A stretch of 64,000 nucleotides of DNA from Nocardioides jishulii (GTDB taxonomy: Bacteria > Actinomycetota > Actinomycetes > Propionibacteriales > Nocardioidaceae). Of the stretch, positions 26,802-34,315 are shown piece after piece. The DNA is taken from NCBI RefSeq assembly GCF_006007965.1, contig NZ_CP040748.1, forward strand, positions 2,790,001 through 2,854,000, read 5' to 3'. How positions within the stretch are numbered: position 1 is the stretch's first letter; each line of letters begins with the position of its first letter. The notes under the pieces are model-generated. The model did not search any database. It was given only the letters and a program-made list of their open reading frames with translations, and was not told where the DNA came from. Both the position numbers and the translations under genes were made by a program.

Positions 26802-27343
26802 CCACCACCAACGACCAGTCCACGACCCAGCCGCCGGTGCAGGGAGCCCCCGCGCCGGACGAGCACCTCGCCGTCGCCGTCGTCCGGACCGACGACCACG
26901 TCCCTGCCGTGCACATCTGGCGCGACTTCCACGCCAGCGTCGAGCAGGTGATGAGGGCCCACACCGACCCCGACCTGTTCGCCCGGTGGATCGGCCCCCA
27001 CGACCTCAGCACCGAGGTCGACGTGTGGGACTGCCGCACGCTCGGCTCCTACCGCTACGTGCAGCGCCGGGGCGAGGAGGCGTACGCCTTCCGCGGCACC
27101 TTCCCCGAGATCAGCGAGACCCGCATCGTGCAGACCTTCTGCTTCGAGGACTGGCCCGAGGCCATCGCCCTGGAGACCGCCACCTTCACCGACCTCGGCG
27201 ACGGCCGCACCCGCCTCCACGCCTTCTCGCTGTGCGACTCCTTCGAGAGCCGCGACGGGTTCGTCGCCTCGGGCATGGAGACTGGTGTCCAGGAGGGCTA
27301 CGAGAAGCTCGACCACCTGCTGTCCGACGGAGGACCTGCCTGA
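26798..27343 (+). CDS. SRPBCC-domain (AHSA1-like) protein
   Basis: This 181-residue protein has the START/Bet v1-like fold of the activator-of-Hsp90-ATPase-homolog family. Signs are FHASVEQVMRAHTDPDLFARWIGP near the start (quoted in part as family pattern), the GTFPEI and GDGRTRLHAFS strands, and the ending GVQEGYEKLDHLL. Such proteins bind hydrophobic ligands, but few bacterial ones have known function. The four-base overlap with the ArsR gene and the one-base overlap with the DinB-like gene show tight coupling. The ArsR-SRPBCC pairing is common in actinobacteria and is often annotated as a ligand-response pair. Confidence 0.85.
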   Translation: MTTTNDQSTTQPPVQGAPAPDEHLAVAVVRTDDHVPAVHIWRDFHASVEQVMRAHTDPDLFARWIGPHDLSTEVDVWDCRTLGSYRYVQRRGEEAYAFRGTFPEISETRIVQTFCFEDWPEAIALETATFTDLGDGRTRLHAFSLCDSFESRDGFVASGMETGVQEGYEKLDHLLSDGGPA

Positions 27344-27909
27344 TGCTGCCCACCGACATTGCCGAGCGCCACCGCGAGGTGGCTGCCGTCTTCACGACCC
27401 TGGTGGAGAGCACCACCGACTGGGAGGCACCGAGCCCGGTGGCCGGGTGGTCGGCCCGCGACGTCGTCGACCACCTCACCACGTGGCTCCCGGCGTTCGT
27501 CCACGCCGGATCGCCCTACGGCTGGACCAGGAGGCACCAGGCCAGCGCCGACCCCCTCGCGGCATGGCGCGAGCAGTGCGGGGCCGTGCAGCTCCTGCTC
27601 GACGACCCTGCCCAGGCAGAGTCGCCCTTCATGCACCCCCAGGCACCGGCAGCCCGCCTCGACGAGGCGATCGACAGGTTCTACGTCTCCGACGTCTTCA
27701 TGCACGCCTGGGACCTGGCGCGCGCCACCGGGCAGAGGGCAGAGCTGGACGCCGACTTCGCCGCTGCTCTCCTGGCCGGGATGCGTCCCCTCGAGGAGAT
27801 GCTCCGTGCCTCCGGCCAGTACGGCCCGGCCCACCCGGTGTCCGACGACGCCCCGGCGATCGACCAGCTCATGGCCTTCGTCGGACGCGACCCCGAGTGG
27901 CGTCCCTGA
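27343..27909 (+). CDS. DinB/maleylpyruvate isomerase-like metal-binding protein (TIGR03086-type)
   Basis: This 188-residue protein has the four-helix DinB-like fold. Key residues are the GWSARDVVDHL motif (35-45, His44) and HAWDLARATG (121-130, His121 and Asp124), which together would bind a divalent metal, as in the TIGR03086 family. Relatives include mycothiol-dependent enzymes and transferases, so a mycothiol-linked detoxification is a reasonable guess. The ATG overlaps the preceding stop by one base (TGATG). It completes the ArsR-controlled operon; the substrate is unknown. Confidence 0.8.
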   Translation: MLPTDIAERHREVAAVFTTLVESTTDWEAPSPVAGWSARDVVDHLTTWLPAFVHAGSPYGWTRRHQASADPLAAWREQCGAVQLLLDDPAQAESPFMHPQAPAARLDEAIDRFYVSDVFMHAWDLARATGQRAELDADFAAALLAGMRPLEEMLRASGQYGPAHPVSDDAPAIDQLMAFVGRDPEWRP

Positions 27910-27978
27910 CCGCCGCTCCAGAACTGTCGCCGGCCGCTGGCAGGCTCCTCACCACCACCGAACGCGCGAGGAGTCCCC

Positions 27979-28722
27979 ATGAGTGACACGTCCACAGCCG
28001 TGCTGGCCAAGGTCCGCAAGCTGCTGGCCAAGGCCGAGGACGCTGCCGCCACGCCTGCCGAGGCGGAGATCTACACCGCCAAGGCGGCCCAGCTGATCGC
28101 CGACCACGGCATCGACGCTGCCCTCCTGGCCGCCGACTCCCCGGGCAGCGACCGGGTGGCTGACCGGGTCGTGCACCTCGACGCCCCCTACGCCCAGGAG
28201 AAGGCCCAGCTGCTCAGCGCAGTGGCGATCGGCCTGCGGTGCCGCGCAGTCCTCCGTACGCGTACTCCGTGGGGCGGCCCGAAGGAGCACTCCGTGCACC
28301 TCTTCGGGCACGAGTCCGACCTCGATCGCGCCGACCTGCTCTTCACGAGCCTGCTGCTGCAGTCGACGGGCCAGCTGAGCCGCACGGCTGTCCCGACGGA
28401 CGAGCACGTTGCGGCCTTCCGTCGCTCGTGGCTGGCGGGATACCGCATCTCGATCGCGGAGCGCCTACGGCACAGCGAGGAGGAGGCCGTGGCCCGAGCG
28501 ACGGCCCAGGACGCCTCGCGCGGTCGCTCCACCGCCCTGGTGCTGGCCGATCGCAGCCACGAGGTGCAGCAGGCCGTGGCGGAGCAGTATCCCGAGCTGC
28601 GCGCGGCCCGTCCGCGCACCCTCTCCGGCTCCGGCATGCAGGCCGGCTACGACGCGGGCTCCCGTGCCGACCTGGGTGGTACGCGGCTGCGGGGCACTCC
28701 CCCGCAGCTGGCGCACGAGTGA
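27979..28722 (+). CDS. DUF2786 domain protein
   Basis: This 247-residue protein begins with the DUF2786 motif KVRKLLAKAEDAAATPAEAE and the following AAQLIADHGID helix, at about residues 11-45. The rest is helical and charged with no catalytic motif I can name. DUF2786 proteins are also found in phages and plasmids, but base composition here matches the neighbours. GAGGAG, 5 bases before the ATG, supports the start. It has its own ribosome binding site 69 bases after the DinB-like gene, so it may or may not share that transcript. It converges on rplQ. Function unknown. Confidence 0.8.
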   Translation: MSDTSTAVLAKVRKLLAKAEDAAATPAEAEIYTAKAAQLIADHGIDAALLAADSPGSDRVADRVVHLDAPYAQEKAQLLSAVAIGLRCRAVLRTRTPWGGPKEHSVHLFGHESDLDRADLLFTSLLLQSTGQLSRTAVPTDEHVAAFRRSWLAGYRISIAERLRHSEEEAVARATAQDASRGRSTALVLADRSHEVQQAVAEQYPELRAARPRTLSGSGMQAGYDAGSRADLGGTRLRGTPPQLAHE

Positions 28723-28745
28723 GCCTGGCCCGCGGCGAAATGGCA

Positions 28746-28779
28746 CAGGACCCGCCACCCTTGCGGGTGACGGGTCCTG
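28746..28779. terminator. Terminator between DUF2786 gene and rplQ
   Basis: Arms 28746-28754 and 28771-28779 pair over 9 bp, and an inner stem (28756-28760 with 28765-28769) closes on a 4-base loop. It lies between convergent genes and can serve both, and it ends the alpha operon on the minus strand. Confidence 0.75.
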
Positions 28780-28793
28780 CGTGACGACGTACG

Positions 28794-29330
28794 TCAGGCC
28801 TTCTCGGCGTCCTCGGCGGGAGCCTCGGTGGCCTCCTCGGCCGGAGCCTCGGTGGTCTCCTCGGCAGCAGCCTCCTCGGCCGGAGCCTCGGTGGTCTCCT
28901 CCGCGGGAGCCTCCTCGACCGGAGCCGGGGCAGCAGCCTCGGTCTTCTTGGTCGACGGCGCCTTGGGGGCGTAGGCCTCGGTGACGAGCTCGATCACGGC
29001 CATCGGCGCGTTGTCGCCCTTGCGGGGACCGATCTTCGTGATGCGGGTGTAGCCACCCGGGCGCTCGGCGAAGGAGGGGCCGATCTCCGTGAAGAGAACG
29101 TGCACGACGCCCTTGTCACGGATGACCTTGAGGACCTCGCGACGGTTGTGCAGGTCGCCCTTCTTGGCCTTGGTGATGAGCTTCTCCGCGTAGGGGCGGA
29201 GGGTGCGGGCCTTGGCCTCGGTCGTGGTGATGCGACCGTGCTCGAAGAGCTGGGTGGCCAGGTTGGCGAGGATGAGGCGCTGGTGCGCCGGGCTGCCGCC
29301 GAGGCGGGCGCCCTTCTTGGGGGTAGGCAT
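28794..29330 (-). CDS. rplQ: 50S ribosomal protein L17 with long acidic tail
   Basis: L17 lies near the peptide exit tunnel of the 50S subunit. The core (about 1-120) starts [21 protein letters not shown] and includes [20 protein letters not shown]. From about residue 121 the protein continues as an Ala/Pro/Glu/Thr-rich tail of nearly 60 residues with repeated EAPAEE units, giving 178 residues against about 120-130 in E. coli. Acidic tails on L17 are known in actinobacteria, but this one is long and repetitive. It is the last gene of the alpha operon, 137 bases after rpoA with two hairpins between them. Confidence 0.97.
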   Translation of the reverse strand: MPTPKKGARLGGSPAHQRLILANLATQLFEHGRITTTEAKARTLRPYAEKLITKAKKGDLHNRREVLKVIRDKGVVHVLFTEIGPSFAERPGGYTRITKIGPRKGDNAPMAVIELVTEAYAPKAPSTKKTEAAAPAPVEEAPAEETTEAPAEEAAAEETTEAPAEEATEAPAEDAEKA

Positions 29331-29381
29331 CGCTGCTACTCCGTCTTCTCCCAGGCCGGATCAGGTACCTGGGTAGTTGGT

Positions 29382-29455
29382 CCCCACCGCGGTCGCGGTG
29401 GGGGCGGGGTGGTCATGTGACCGGGACGGACCCGGTGCGCGAACGCGCCGGGTCC
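29382..29455 (-). terminator. Two strong hairpins between rpoA and rplQ
   Basis: The first, 12 bases after the rpoA stop, pairs 29428-29435 with 29448-29455 and continues through a G-U pair to a CGAA loop. The second pairs 29382-29390 with 29395-29403 perfectly around a 4-base loop. rplQ lies just downstream with no obvious new promoter, so these may be attenuators or RNA-stabilising elements rather than full terminators. Confidence 0.65.
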
Positions 29456-29467
29456 GGTGCCGATCAA

Positions 29468-30484
29468 TCAGTACTGCTCGTCCTCGACGTACGACGCGTC
29501 GTCGTCGTCCGAGTACGCAGCCAGGGCCGCGTGCGGGTCGAACCCGGGCGCGCTGTCCTTGAGGGACAGACCCATCTCGACCAGCTTGGCCTTGACCTCG
29601 TCGATCGACTTCGCACCGAAGTTGCGGATGTCGAGCAGGTCCTGCTCCGAGCGACCGATGAGCTCACCCACGGTGTGGATGCCCTCGCGCTTGAGGCAGT
29701 TGTAGGAACGGACCGTCAGCTGCAGGTCCTCGACCGGGAGGGCGAGGTCGGCAGCCAGCTGCTCGTCGACGGGCGACGGGCCGATGTCGATGCCCTCGGC
29801 CTCGACGTTCAGCTCGCGAGCCAGGCCGAAGAGCTCGACCAGGGTCTTGCCGGCCGAGGCGATGGCGTCACGGGGACGGATCGACGGCTTGGTCTCGACG
29901 TCGATGACCAGCTTGTCGAAGTCGGTGCGCTGCTCGACTCGGGTGGCCTCGACCTTGTAGGTGACCTTGAGGACCGGGCTGTAGATCGAGTCGACCGGAA
30001 TGCGGCCGATCTCGTTGTCGCCGCCCTTGTTCTGCACCGCGGAGACGTAGCCACGGCCACGCTCCACGACGAGCTCCATCTCCAGCTTGCCGGAGTCGGA
30101 GAGGGTGGCGATCTTGAGGTCCGGGTTGTGCACCTCGACGCCGGCCGGCGGCGTGATGTCGGCGGCGGTGACGTCACCAGCACCCGACTTGCGCAGGTAC
30201 ATCGTGACGGGCTCGTCGTGCTCCGAGGAGACGACGAGGCCCTTGAGGTTGAGGATGATCTCGGTGACGTCCTCGGTGACGCCCTCGACGGTGGAGAACT
30301 CGTGGAGAACGCTGTCGATCTTGATGCTGGTGACCGAGGCTCCCGGGATGGAGGAGAGCAGGGTACGACGCAGCGAGTTGCCGAGCGTGTAACCGAAGCC
30401 AGGCTCCAGGGGCTCGATCACGAACCGGGAGCGGAACTCGTCAACGGTCTCTTCCGACAGGGTCGGGCGCTGAGCGATAAGCAC
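29468..30484 (-). CDS. rpoA: DNA-directed RNA polymerase subunit alpha
   Basis: RpoA dimerises to nucleate RNA polymerase assembly and touches UP elements and activators through its C-terminal domain. From the GTG at 30484 it has 338 residues and begins [11 protein letters not shown]. The N-terminal domain (about 1-230) contains [20 protein letters not shown]. The C-terminal domain (about 250-315) has [22 protein letters not shown] in part and the [14 protein letters not shown] helix. An acidic tail rich in Asp/Glu/Tyr ends the protein. AAAGGAAAT upstream of the GTG supports the start. It follows rpsD by 117 bases across a strong hairpin. Confidence 0.98.
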   Translation of the reverse strand: MLIAQRPTLSEETVDEFRSRFVIEPLEPGFGYTLGNSLRRTLLSSIPGASVTSIKIDSVLHEFSTVEGVTEDVTEIILNLKGLVVSSEHDEPVTMYLRKSGAGDVTAADITPPAGVEVHNPDLKIATLSDSGKLEMELVVERGRGYVSAVQNKGGDNEIGRIPVDSIYSPVLKVTYKVEATRVEQRTDFDKLVIDVETKPSIRPRDAIASAGKTLVELFGLARELNVEAEGIDIGPSPVDEQLAADLALPVEDLQLTVRSYNCLKREGIHTVGELIGRSEQDLLDIRNFGAKSIDEVKAKLVEMGLSLKDSAPGFDPHAALAAYSDDDDASYVEDEQY

Positions 30485-30563
30485 TGGTGATTTCCTTTCC
30501 GGACCCACCCACCATTTGACGGGTCCGAACTGCAGTGACGAGGAGGGATTGCGCGGTGGTGCT

Positions 30564-30595
30564 CCCGGTGGCCACCGCGGACGGTGGCCACCGGG
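30564..30595 (-). terminator. Strong intercistronic hairpin after rpsD
   Basis: Perfectly complementary 14-base arms (30564-30577 and 30582-30595) close on a CGGA/TCCG loop, 6 bases after the rpsD stop. There is no T-run and rpoA follows, so it could be an attenuator, an RNA-end stabiliser or a processing site within the alpha operon. Confidence 0.75.
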
Positions 30596-30601
30596 TCAAG
30601 A

Positions 30602-31210
30602 TCACTTCTTCGAGTAGAACTCGACGATGAGCTGCTCCTGGACCGGGAGGTCGATCTGGGCCCGGGTCGGGAGCTGGTGCACGAGGATGCGCATCCGCGA
30701 CGGAATCGCCTCGAGCCACGCAGGAACGACGCGCTCGCCGTGGGTCTCACGAGCCACGATGAAGGGCGTCATCTCCAGGGACTTCTCGCGAACGTCGATG
30801 ACGTCGTACTGCGACACCTGGTAGGACGGGATGTTGACCTTCTTGCCGTTCACCAGGAAGTGGCCGTGCACGACCAGCTGGCGGGCGTGACGACGGGTCC
30901 GGGCGAAGCCCGCGCGGTAGACGACGTTGTCGAGACGGGTCTCGAGCAGCTGCAGCAGGTTGTCGCCGGTCTTGCCCTGGCGACGCGAGGCCTCGACGTA
31001 GTAGCGGTAGAACTGCTTCTCGAGGATGCCGTAGGAGAAGCGAGCCTTCTGCTTCTCACGGAGCTGGAGCAGGTACTCCGACTCCTTGATGCGGCCCTTG
31101 CCGTGCTGGCCGGGCGGGTAGGGGCGACGCTCGAAAGCTGCGTCGCCACCGACGAGGTCGACGCCGAGACGGCGCGACTTCTTGGACATGGGGCCGGTGT
31201 AACGGGCCAT
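30602..31210 (-). CDS. rpsD: 30S ribosomal protein S4
   Basis: S4 is a primary 16S rRNA binder that starts 30S assembly and, in other bacteria, represses its own operon by binding the mRNA leader. The 202-residue protein has the S4 RNA-binding domain RLDNVVYRAGFARTRRHARQLV (about 93-114) and ends VEFYSKK. The N-terminal CxxC zinc motif of some S4 proteins is absent. It follows rpsK by 47 bases. A structured gap upstream of rpsM (32152-32283) is a candidate target for S4 autoregulation. Confidence 0.98.
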   Translation of the reverse strand: MARYTGPMSKKSRRLGVDLVGGDAAFERRPYPPGQHGKGRIKESEYLLQLREKQKARFSYGILEKQFYRYYVEASRRQGKTGDNLLQLLETRLDNVVYRAGFARTRRHARQLVVHGHFLVNGKKVNIPSYQVSQYDVIDVREKSLEMTPFIVARETHGERVVPAWLEAIPSRMRILVHQLPTRAQIDLPVQEQLIVEFYSKK

Positions 31211-31257
31211 TGTTCAAAGTCTCCTTGGAAGTCTCGTGTGGGTCCGGGCCGTGAGGC

Positions 31258-31653
31258 TCAGACGCGACGGCGCTTGGGCGGGCGGCAGCCGTTGTGCGGG
31301 GCGGGCGTGACGTCCTGGATGGTGCCGACCTCGAGGCCGATGGCACCAAGCGAACGGATCGCCGTCTCGCGACCCGAACCCGGGCCCTTGACGAAGACGT
31401 CGATCTTCTTCATGCCGTGCTCCATCGCACGACGACCAGCGGCCTCGGCGGCCATCTGAGCGGCGTACGGGGTGGACTTCCGGGACCCCTTGAAACCGAC
31501 GGTGCCGGCAGAGGCCCAGGAGATCACCGCACCGGTGGGGTCGGTGATCGTGACGATCGTGTTGTTGAACGTGCTCTTGATGTGGGCTTCGCCCTGAGCG
31601 ACGTTCTTCTTCTCCTTGCGGCGGACCTTGGTCGCGCGGCTCTTGGGAGGCAT
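31258..31653 (-). CDS. rpsK: 30S ribosomal protein S11
   Basis: S11 lies on the 30S platform and lines the E site with S7. The 131-residue protein has the basic start [17 protein letters not shown], the core [16 protein letters not shown], and the conserved ending [13 protein letters not shown]-like [18 protein letters not shown]. Length and motifs are normal. It lies 73 bases after rpsM, with a small hairpin (31707-31723) in the gap, and 47 bases before rpsD, in the alpha operon. Confidence 0.98.
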   Translation of the reverse strand: MPPKSRATKVRRKEKKNVAQGEAHIKSTFNNTIVTITDPTGAVISWASAGTVGFKGSRKSTPYAAQMAAEAAGRRAMEHGMKKIDVFVKGPGSGRETAIRSLGAIGLEVGTIQDVTPAPHNGCRPPKRRRV

Positions 31654-31706
31654 TCAGTAACTCCTGTTGAGGTTCTGGTCGAAAAGCTTCGGGAAGACGG
31701 TCAGCG

Positions 31707-31723
31707 CTGCGCCACTGGCGCAG
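31707..31723 (-). terminator. Small hairpin after rpsM
   Basis: Arms 31707-31713 and 31717-31723 pair perfectly over 7 bp around a 3-base loop, starting 3 bases beyond the rpsM stop. It resembles the other hairpins placed after stop codons in this operon but is weaker. Confidence 0.45.
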
Positions 31724-31726
31724 GCG

Positions 31727-32098
31727 TCACTTCTTCTTCTTGCCGGCGACAGTCCGCTTCGGGCCCTTGCGGGTACGAGCGTTGGTCTTGGTGCGCTGGC
31801 CGCGGACCGGAAGGCCCATGCGGTGGCGGCGACCCTGGTAGCTGCCGATCTCGATCTTGCGGCGGATGTCAGCCTGGACTTCACGACGGAGGTCACCCTC
31901 GATCTTGAAGTTGGCCTCGATCTCGTCGCGAAGCTTGACCAGCTCCTCGTCTCCGAGCGTGTGCACGCGGGCGTTCGGGTCAACCCCGGTGGCCTCGAGC
32001 AGCTGCTTGGAGCGGGTACGGCCGATGCCGTAGATGTAGGTGAGTGCGATCTCGATGCGCTTGTCGCGCGGGAGGTCCACACCAACGAGGCGAGCCAT
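31727..32098 (-). CDS. rpsM: 30S ribosomal protein S13
   Basis: S13 sits in the 30S head, contacts the large subunit in bridges B1a/B1b and touches P-site tRNA with its basic tail. The 123-residue sequence begins [21 protein letters not shown] and has the conserved [18 protein letters not shown] tail, ending AGKKKK. AAGGGAAAT precedes the start. It follows rpmJ after a 189-base gap full of hairpins, unlike the tight spacing elsewhere in the operon. Confidence 0.98.
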   Translation of the reverse strand: MARLVGVDLPRDKRIEIALTYIYGIGRTRSKQLLEATGVDPNARVHTLGDEELVKLRDEIEANFKIEGDLRREVQADIRRKIEIGSYQGRRHRMGLPVRGQRTKTNARTRKGPKRTVAGKKKK

Positions 32099-32151
32099 GG
32101 TTCTGGCATTTCCCTTCGATAGTTCTCAGCGGTGTCTGTCATGTCGCGCCC

Positions 32152-32283
32152 CGGACCTGATGTGGAGTTGCCTCCACGGTCCGAGCTCCGGCCGCTGCGC
32201 CGGAGGTGGTTCGCCACCGGAGTCCGGTGGCTAGCGATCACGATTGGGGTGGTGCGGTTGCGAGGCGGTGGCAGTTGCCACCG
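32152..32283 (-). promoter_or_regulatory. Structured rpmJ-rpsM gap, candidate alpha-operon leader
   Basis: In order on the mRNA: a hairpin 5 bases after the rpmJ stop (32266-32272 with 32277-32283). Next is a 7-bp hairpin (32214-32220 with 32224-32230) that competes with another using the same CCACC bases (32205-32209 with 32214-32218). Then a stem pairs 32186-32191 with 32200-32205. Last, an outer stem (32152-32157 with 32178-32183) encloses an inner 6-bp hairpin (32162-32167 with 32172-32177). The mutually exclusive pairings resemble an attenuator or an S4-responsive leader. Pairing is seen; regulation is inferred. Confidence 0.5.
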
Positions 32284-32287
32284 GCCA

Positions 32288-32401
32288 TCAGCCCTGGCGC
32301 TGCTTGTGGCGCGGGTTCTCGCAGATGACCATGACGCGGCCGTGACGACGAATGACCTTGCACTTGTCGCAGATCGCCTTGACGCTGGGCTTGACCTTCA
32401 C
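32288..32401 (-). CDS. rpmJ: 50S ribosomal protein L36 (zinc-binding type)
   Basis: This tiny gene encodes 37 residues from a GTG at 32401, [19 protein letters not shown] being the start of the mature protein. Cys11, Cys14, Cys27 and His32 form the zinc ribbon of the C+ type L36, which completes late 50S assembly. Many actinobacteria also carry a zinc-free paralogue elsewhere, which is not in this window. It lies 30 bases after infA, the usual arrangement, and is followed by the structured gap before rpsM. Confidence 0.95.
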   Translation of the reverse strand: MKVKPSVKAICDKCKVIRRHGRVMVICENPRHKQRQG

Positions 32402-32431
32402 TGGGGAGGCCTTTCTGGATCGTTCGGCTGG

Positions 32432-32653
32432 TTACTTGTAGCGGTAGACGATCCGACCTCGCGTGAGGTCGTACGGCGAGAGCTCAACCACGACCCGGTC
32501 CTCAGGAAGGATCCGGATGTAGTGCTGTCGCATCTTGCCGCTGATGTGGGCGAGTACCTTGTGGCCGTTGCTCAGCTCTACGCGGAACATGGCATTGGGC
32601 AGGGCCTCAGTGATGGTGCCCTCGAGCTCGATCACGCCTTCTTTCTTCGGCAT
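32432..32653 (-). CDS. infA: Translation initiation factor IF-1
   Basis: IF-1 binds the 30S A site during initiation. The 73-residue OB-fold protein begins [13 protein letters not shown] and has [28 protein letters not shown] and the conserved ending RGRIVYRYK. The ATG at 32653 is chosen because GGAGGA lies just upstream; an ATG three codons earlier would overlap that site. It starts a unit separated from map by 255 bases, with its own promoter candidate (32828-32857) and a leader of about 165 bases. Confidence 0.98.
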   Translation of the reverse strand: MPKKEGVIELEGTITEALPNAMFRVELSNGHKVLAHISGKMRQHYIRILPEDRVVVELSPYDLTRGRIVYRYK

Positions 32654-32703
32654 GTCCTCCACAATCTGTTGATCTTTTGTCTACCGTGGTCCGGGAACCT
32701 CCC

Positions 32704-32775
32704 CGCGGAAGACCCGCGCAGGTGGACCTCGTAGAGCCGGTGGTTGAACCACTTCCCGTACCTCCTGGCGGAGGT
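32704..32775 (-). promoter_or_regulatory. Structured infA leader with alternative pairings
   Basis: Within the predicted leader, hairpins form at 32760-32775 (6 bp, 4-base loop), 32740-32752 (6 bp) and 32704-32718 (5 bp). The segment 32770-32777 can instead pair with 32724-32730 over 7 bp, excluding the first hairpin. Such alternatives are a hallmark of attenuators but may arise by chance at this GC content. Confidence 0.35.
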
Positions 32776-32827
32776 CCGGGCAGCCGTTCAGGCACAACCA
32801 CACATGCCCACGTTGGACCGACTCGCC

Positions 32828-32857
32828 AGCCTACTGGCTGCCGGCAAGAAATCCCAA
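32828..32857 (-). promoter_or_regulatory. Candidate infA promoter
   Basis: TTGGGA (32857-32852) is followed after 18 bases by TAGGCT (32833-32828) on the minus strand. The 18-base spacer matches the rpsL and rplM promoter candidates. The predicted start is near 32821, about 170 bases before infA. Confidence 0.5.
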
Positions 32858-32908
32858 TCCGGAGCTGAGCTCGACGGATCGGACCCGGTGGATCGTCGGG
32901 TCGGGGTC

Positions 32909-33733
32909 CTACGCCCCGCCGAAGGGGACGCCGAGCTCGGCGAGCTTGGCCTCTCCCCCATCGAGGGCGGTGAGGACCCAGGCACCCGTGGGGGTGAGGG
33001 TGAAGGTGTGCTCGTAGTGCGCGGCCCAACGACCGTCCGCCATCGAGACGGTCCAGTCGTCGTCCTCGACCCAGGTGTCGGCCGAGCCCAGCGCGATCAT
33101 CGGCTCCACCGCCAGCGCCATGCCACGCACCAGCTTGGGCCCACGGCCGGCCCGACCGTAGTTGGGCACGTTGGGGGGCATGTGCATCTGCGAACCGATG
33201 CCGTGGCCGGTGTAGTCCTCGAGGATGCCGTAGGAGCCCTGCTCACGGACGTACGACTCGATGGCGAAGCTGATGTCGGTGACCCGGCCGCCGAGCCGGG
33301 CCGCGGCGATGCCGCGCCACATCGACTCCTCGGTGACCGCCATCAGGCGGGTCACCTCCTCGGGCACCTCCCCCACCGCGACGGTGAGAGCAGCGTCGCC
33401 GTGCCAGCCGTCCACGATCGCTCCGCAGTCGATGGAGATGATGTCGCCCTCGACGAGCGCCCGGTCACCGGGGATGCCGTGCACCACCTGGTCGTTGACC
33501 GACGCGCAGATGGAGGCGGGGAACGGCGGCACCCCGTATCCCTTGAAGGAGGGGATGCCGCCGTTCGACCGGATGTTGTCCTCCGCGATCGCGTCGAGCT
33601 CGCCGGTCGTGATGCCCGGGCGCACCGAGGTGCGCAGGAGCTCCAGCGTCTCGCCGACCAGGAGGCCTGCGCGCCGCATCACGGCGATCTGCTCAGGCGT
33701 CTTGATCTCGACGCCGCGGTCGCGGAAACCCAT
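32909..33733 (-). CDS. map: Type I methionine aminopeptidase
   Basis: MetAP removes the initiator Met from nascent proteins. The 274-residue pita-bread enzyme shows the five metal ligands in order: Asp in IISIDCGAIV, Asp in WHGDAALTV, His in TGHGIG, Glu in AVEPMIAL, and Glu in YEHTFTLT (here AHYEHTF). The substrate-pocket segment ICASVNDQVVHGIPG is also present. There is no N-terminal zinc-finger or SH3-binding extension. It lies 6 bases after adk in the secY-adk-map unit, a normal actinobacterial order. Confidence 0.97.
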   Translation of the reverse strand: MGFRDRGVEIKTPEQIAVMRRAGLLVGETLELLRTSVRPGITTGELDAIAEDNIRSNGGIPSFKGYGVPPFPASICASVNDQVVHGIPGDRALVEGDIISIDCGAIVDGWHGDAALTVAVGEVPEEVTRLMAVTEESMWRGIAAARLGGRVTDISFAIESYVREQGSYGILEDYTGHGIGSQMHMPPNVPNYGRAGRGPKLVRGMALAVEPMIALGSADTWVEDDDWTVSMADGRWAAHYEHTFTLTPTGAWVLTALDGGEAKLAELGVPFGGA

Positions 33734-33739
33734 CGTGGC

Positions 33740-34315
33740 TCAGGCCTTCGTCGCGCCGTCGATCGCGGCGAGGACGCGCCGGGTGACGTCGCCGACCTCA
33801 CCGAGGCCGTCAACCTCGACCAGCAGGCCGCGCTCGCGGTAGAGGTCGATCAGCGGGGCGGTCTGCTCCGCGTACACCTCCTGACGACGACGGATGACTT
33901 CCTCCGTGTCGTCGGGACGCCCCTCGGTCTTCGCGCGCTCGAGGAGGCGCTGCACGATCTCCTCGCCGTCGACGGTCAGCACGACGGCCGCGTCGAGGGT
34001 GAGGCCGGAGGTGGCGAGCATGTCGTCGAGCTCGGCGACCTGGGCGACCGTGCGCGGGTAGCCGTCGAGCAGGAAGCCCGTCGCGGCGTCGTCCTCGGCG
34101 ATCCGGTTGCGGACCATCGAGTTGGTGACCTCGTCGGGGACGTACTCCCCTGCGTCCATGTAGCGCTGGGCCTCGACGCCCAGGGGCGTGCCGGCGGAGA
34201 CGTTGGCGCGGAAGATGTCGCCGGTCGAGATCGCCGGAATGCCGTACTTGTCCGAGATGAAGGCCGCCTGCGTGCCCTTGCCGGCACCGGGCGGGCCCAT
34301 GATGATGAGACGCAT
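33740..34315 (-). CDS. adk: Adenylate kinase
   Basis: Adk equilibrates ATP, ADP and AMP. The 191-residue protein has the P-loop GPPGAGKGTQA (8-18), the AMP-binding STGDIFRANV and FLLDGYPRTVAQ. It is the short type: the LID region has no zinc-binding cysteines and is only a short loop, as in mycobacterial Adk. Its ATG directly abuts the secY TAA stop, with no gap, so the two are translationally coupled. Confidence 0.97.
   Translation of the reverse strand: MRLIIMGPPGAGKGTQAAFISDKYGIPAISTGDIFRANVSAGTPLGVEAQRYMDAGEYVPDEVTNSMVRNRIAEDDAATGFLLDGYPRTVAQVAELDDMLATSGLTLDAAVVLTVDGEEIVQRLLERAKTEGRPDDTEEVIRRRQEVYAEQTAPLIDLYRERGLLVEVDGLGEVGDVTRRVLAAIDGATKA

Noticed and set aside
28515-28722. Horizontal origin of the DUF2786 gene
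   Set aside because: DUF2786 occurs in mobile elements, but codon use and GC match the neighbours, and no flanking repeats or integrase are present.
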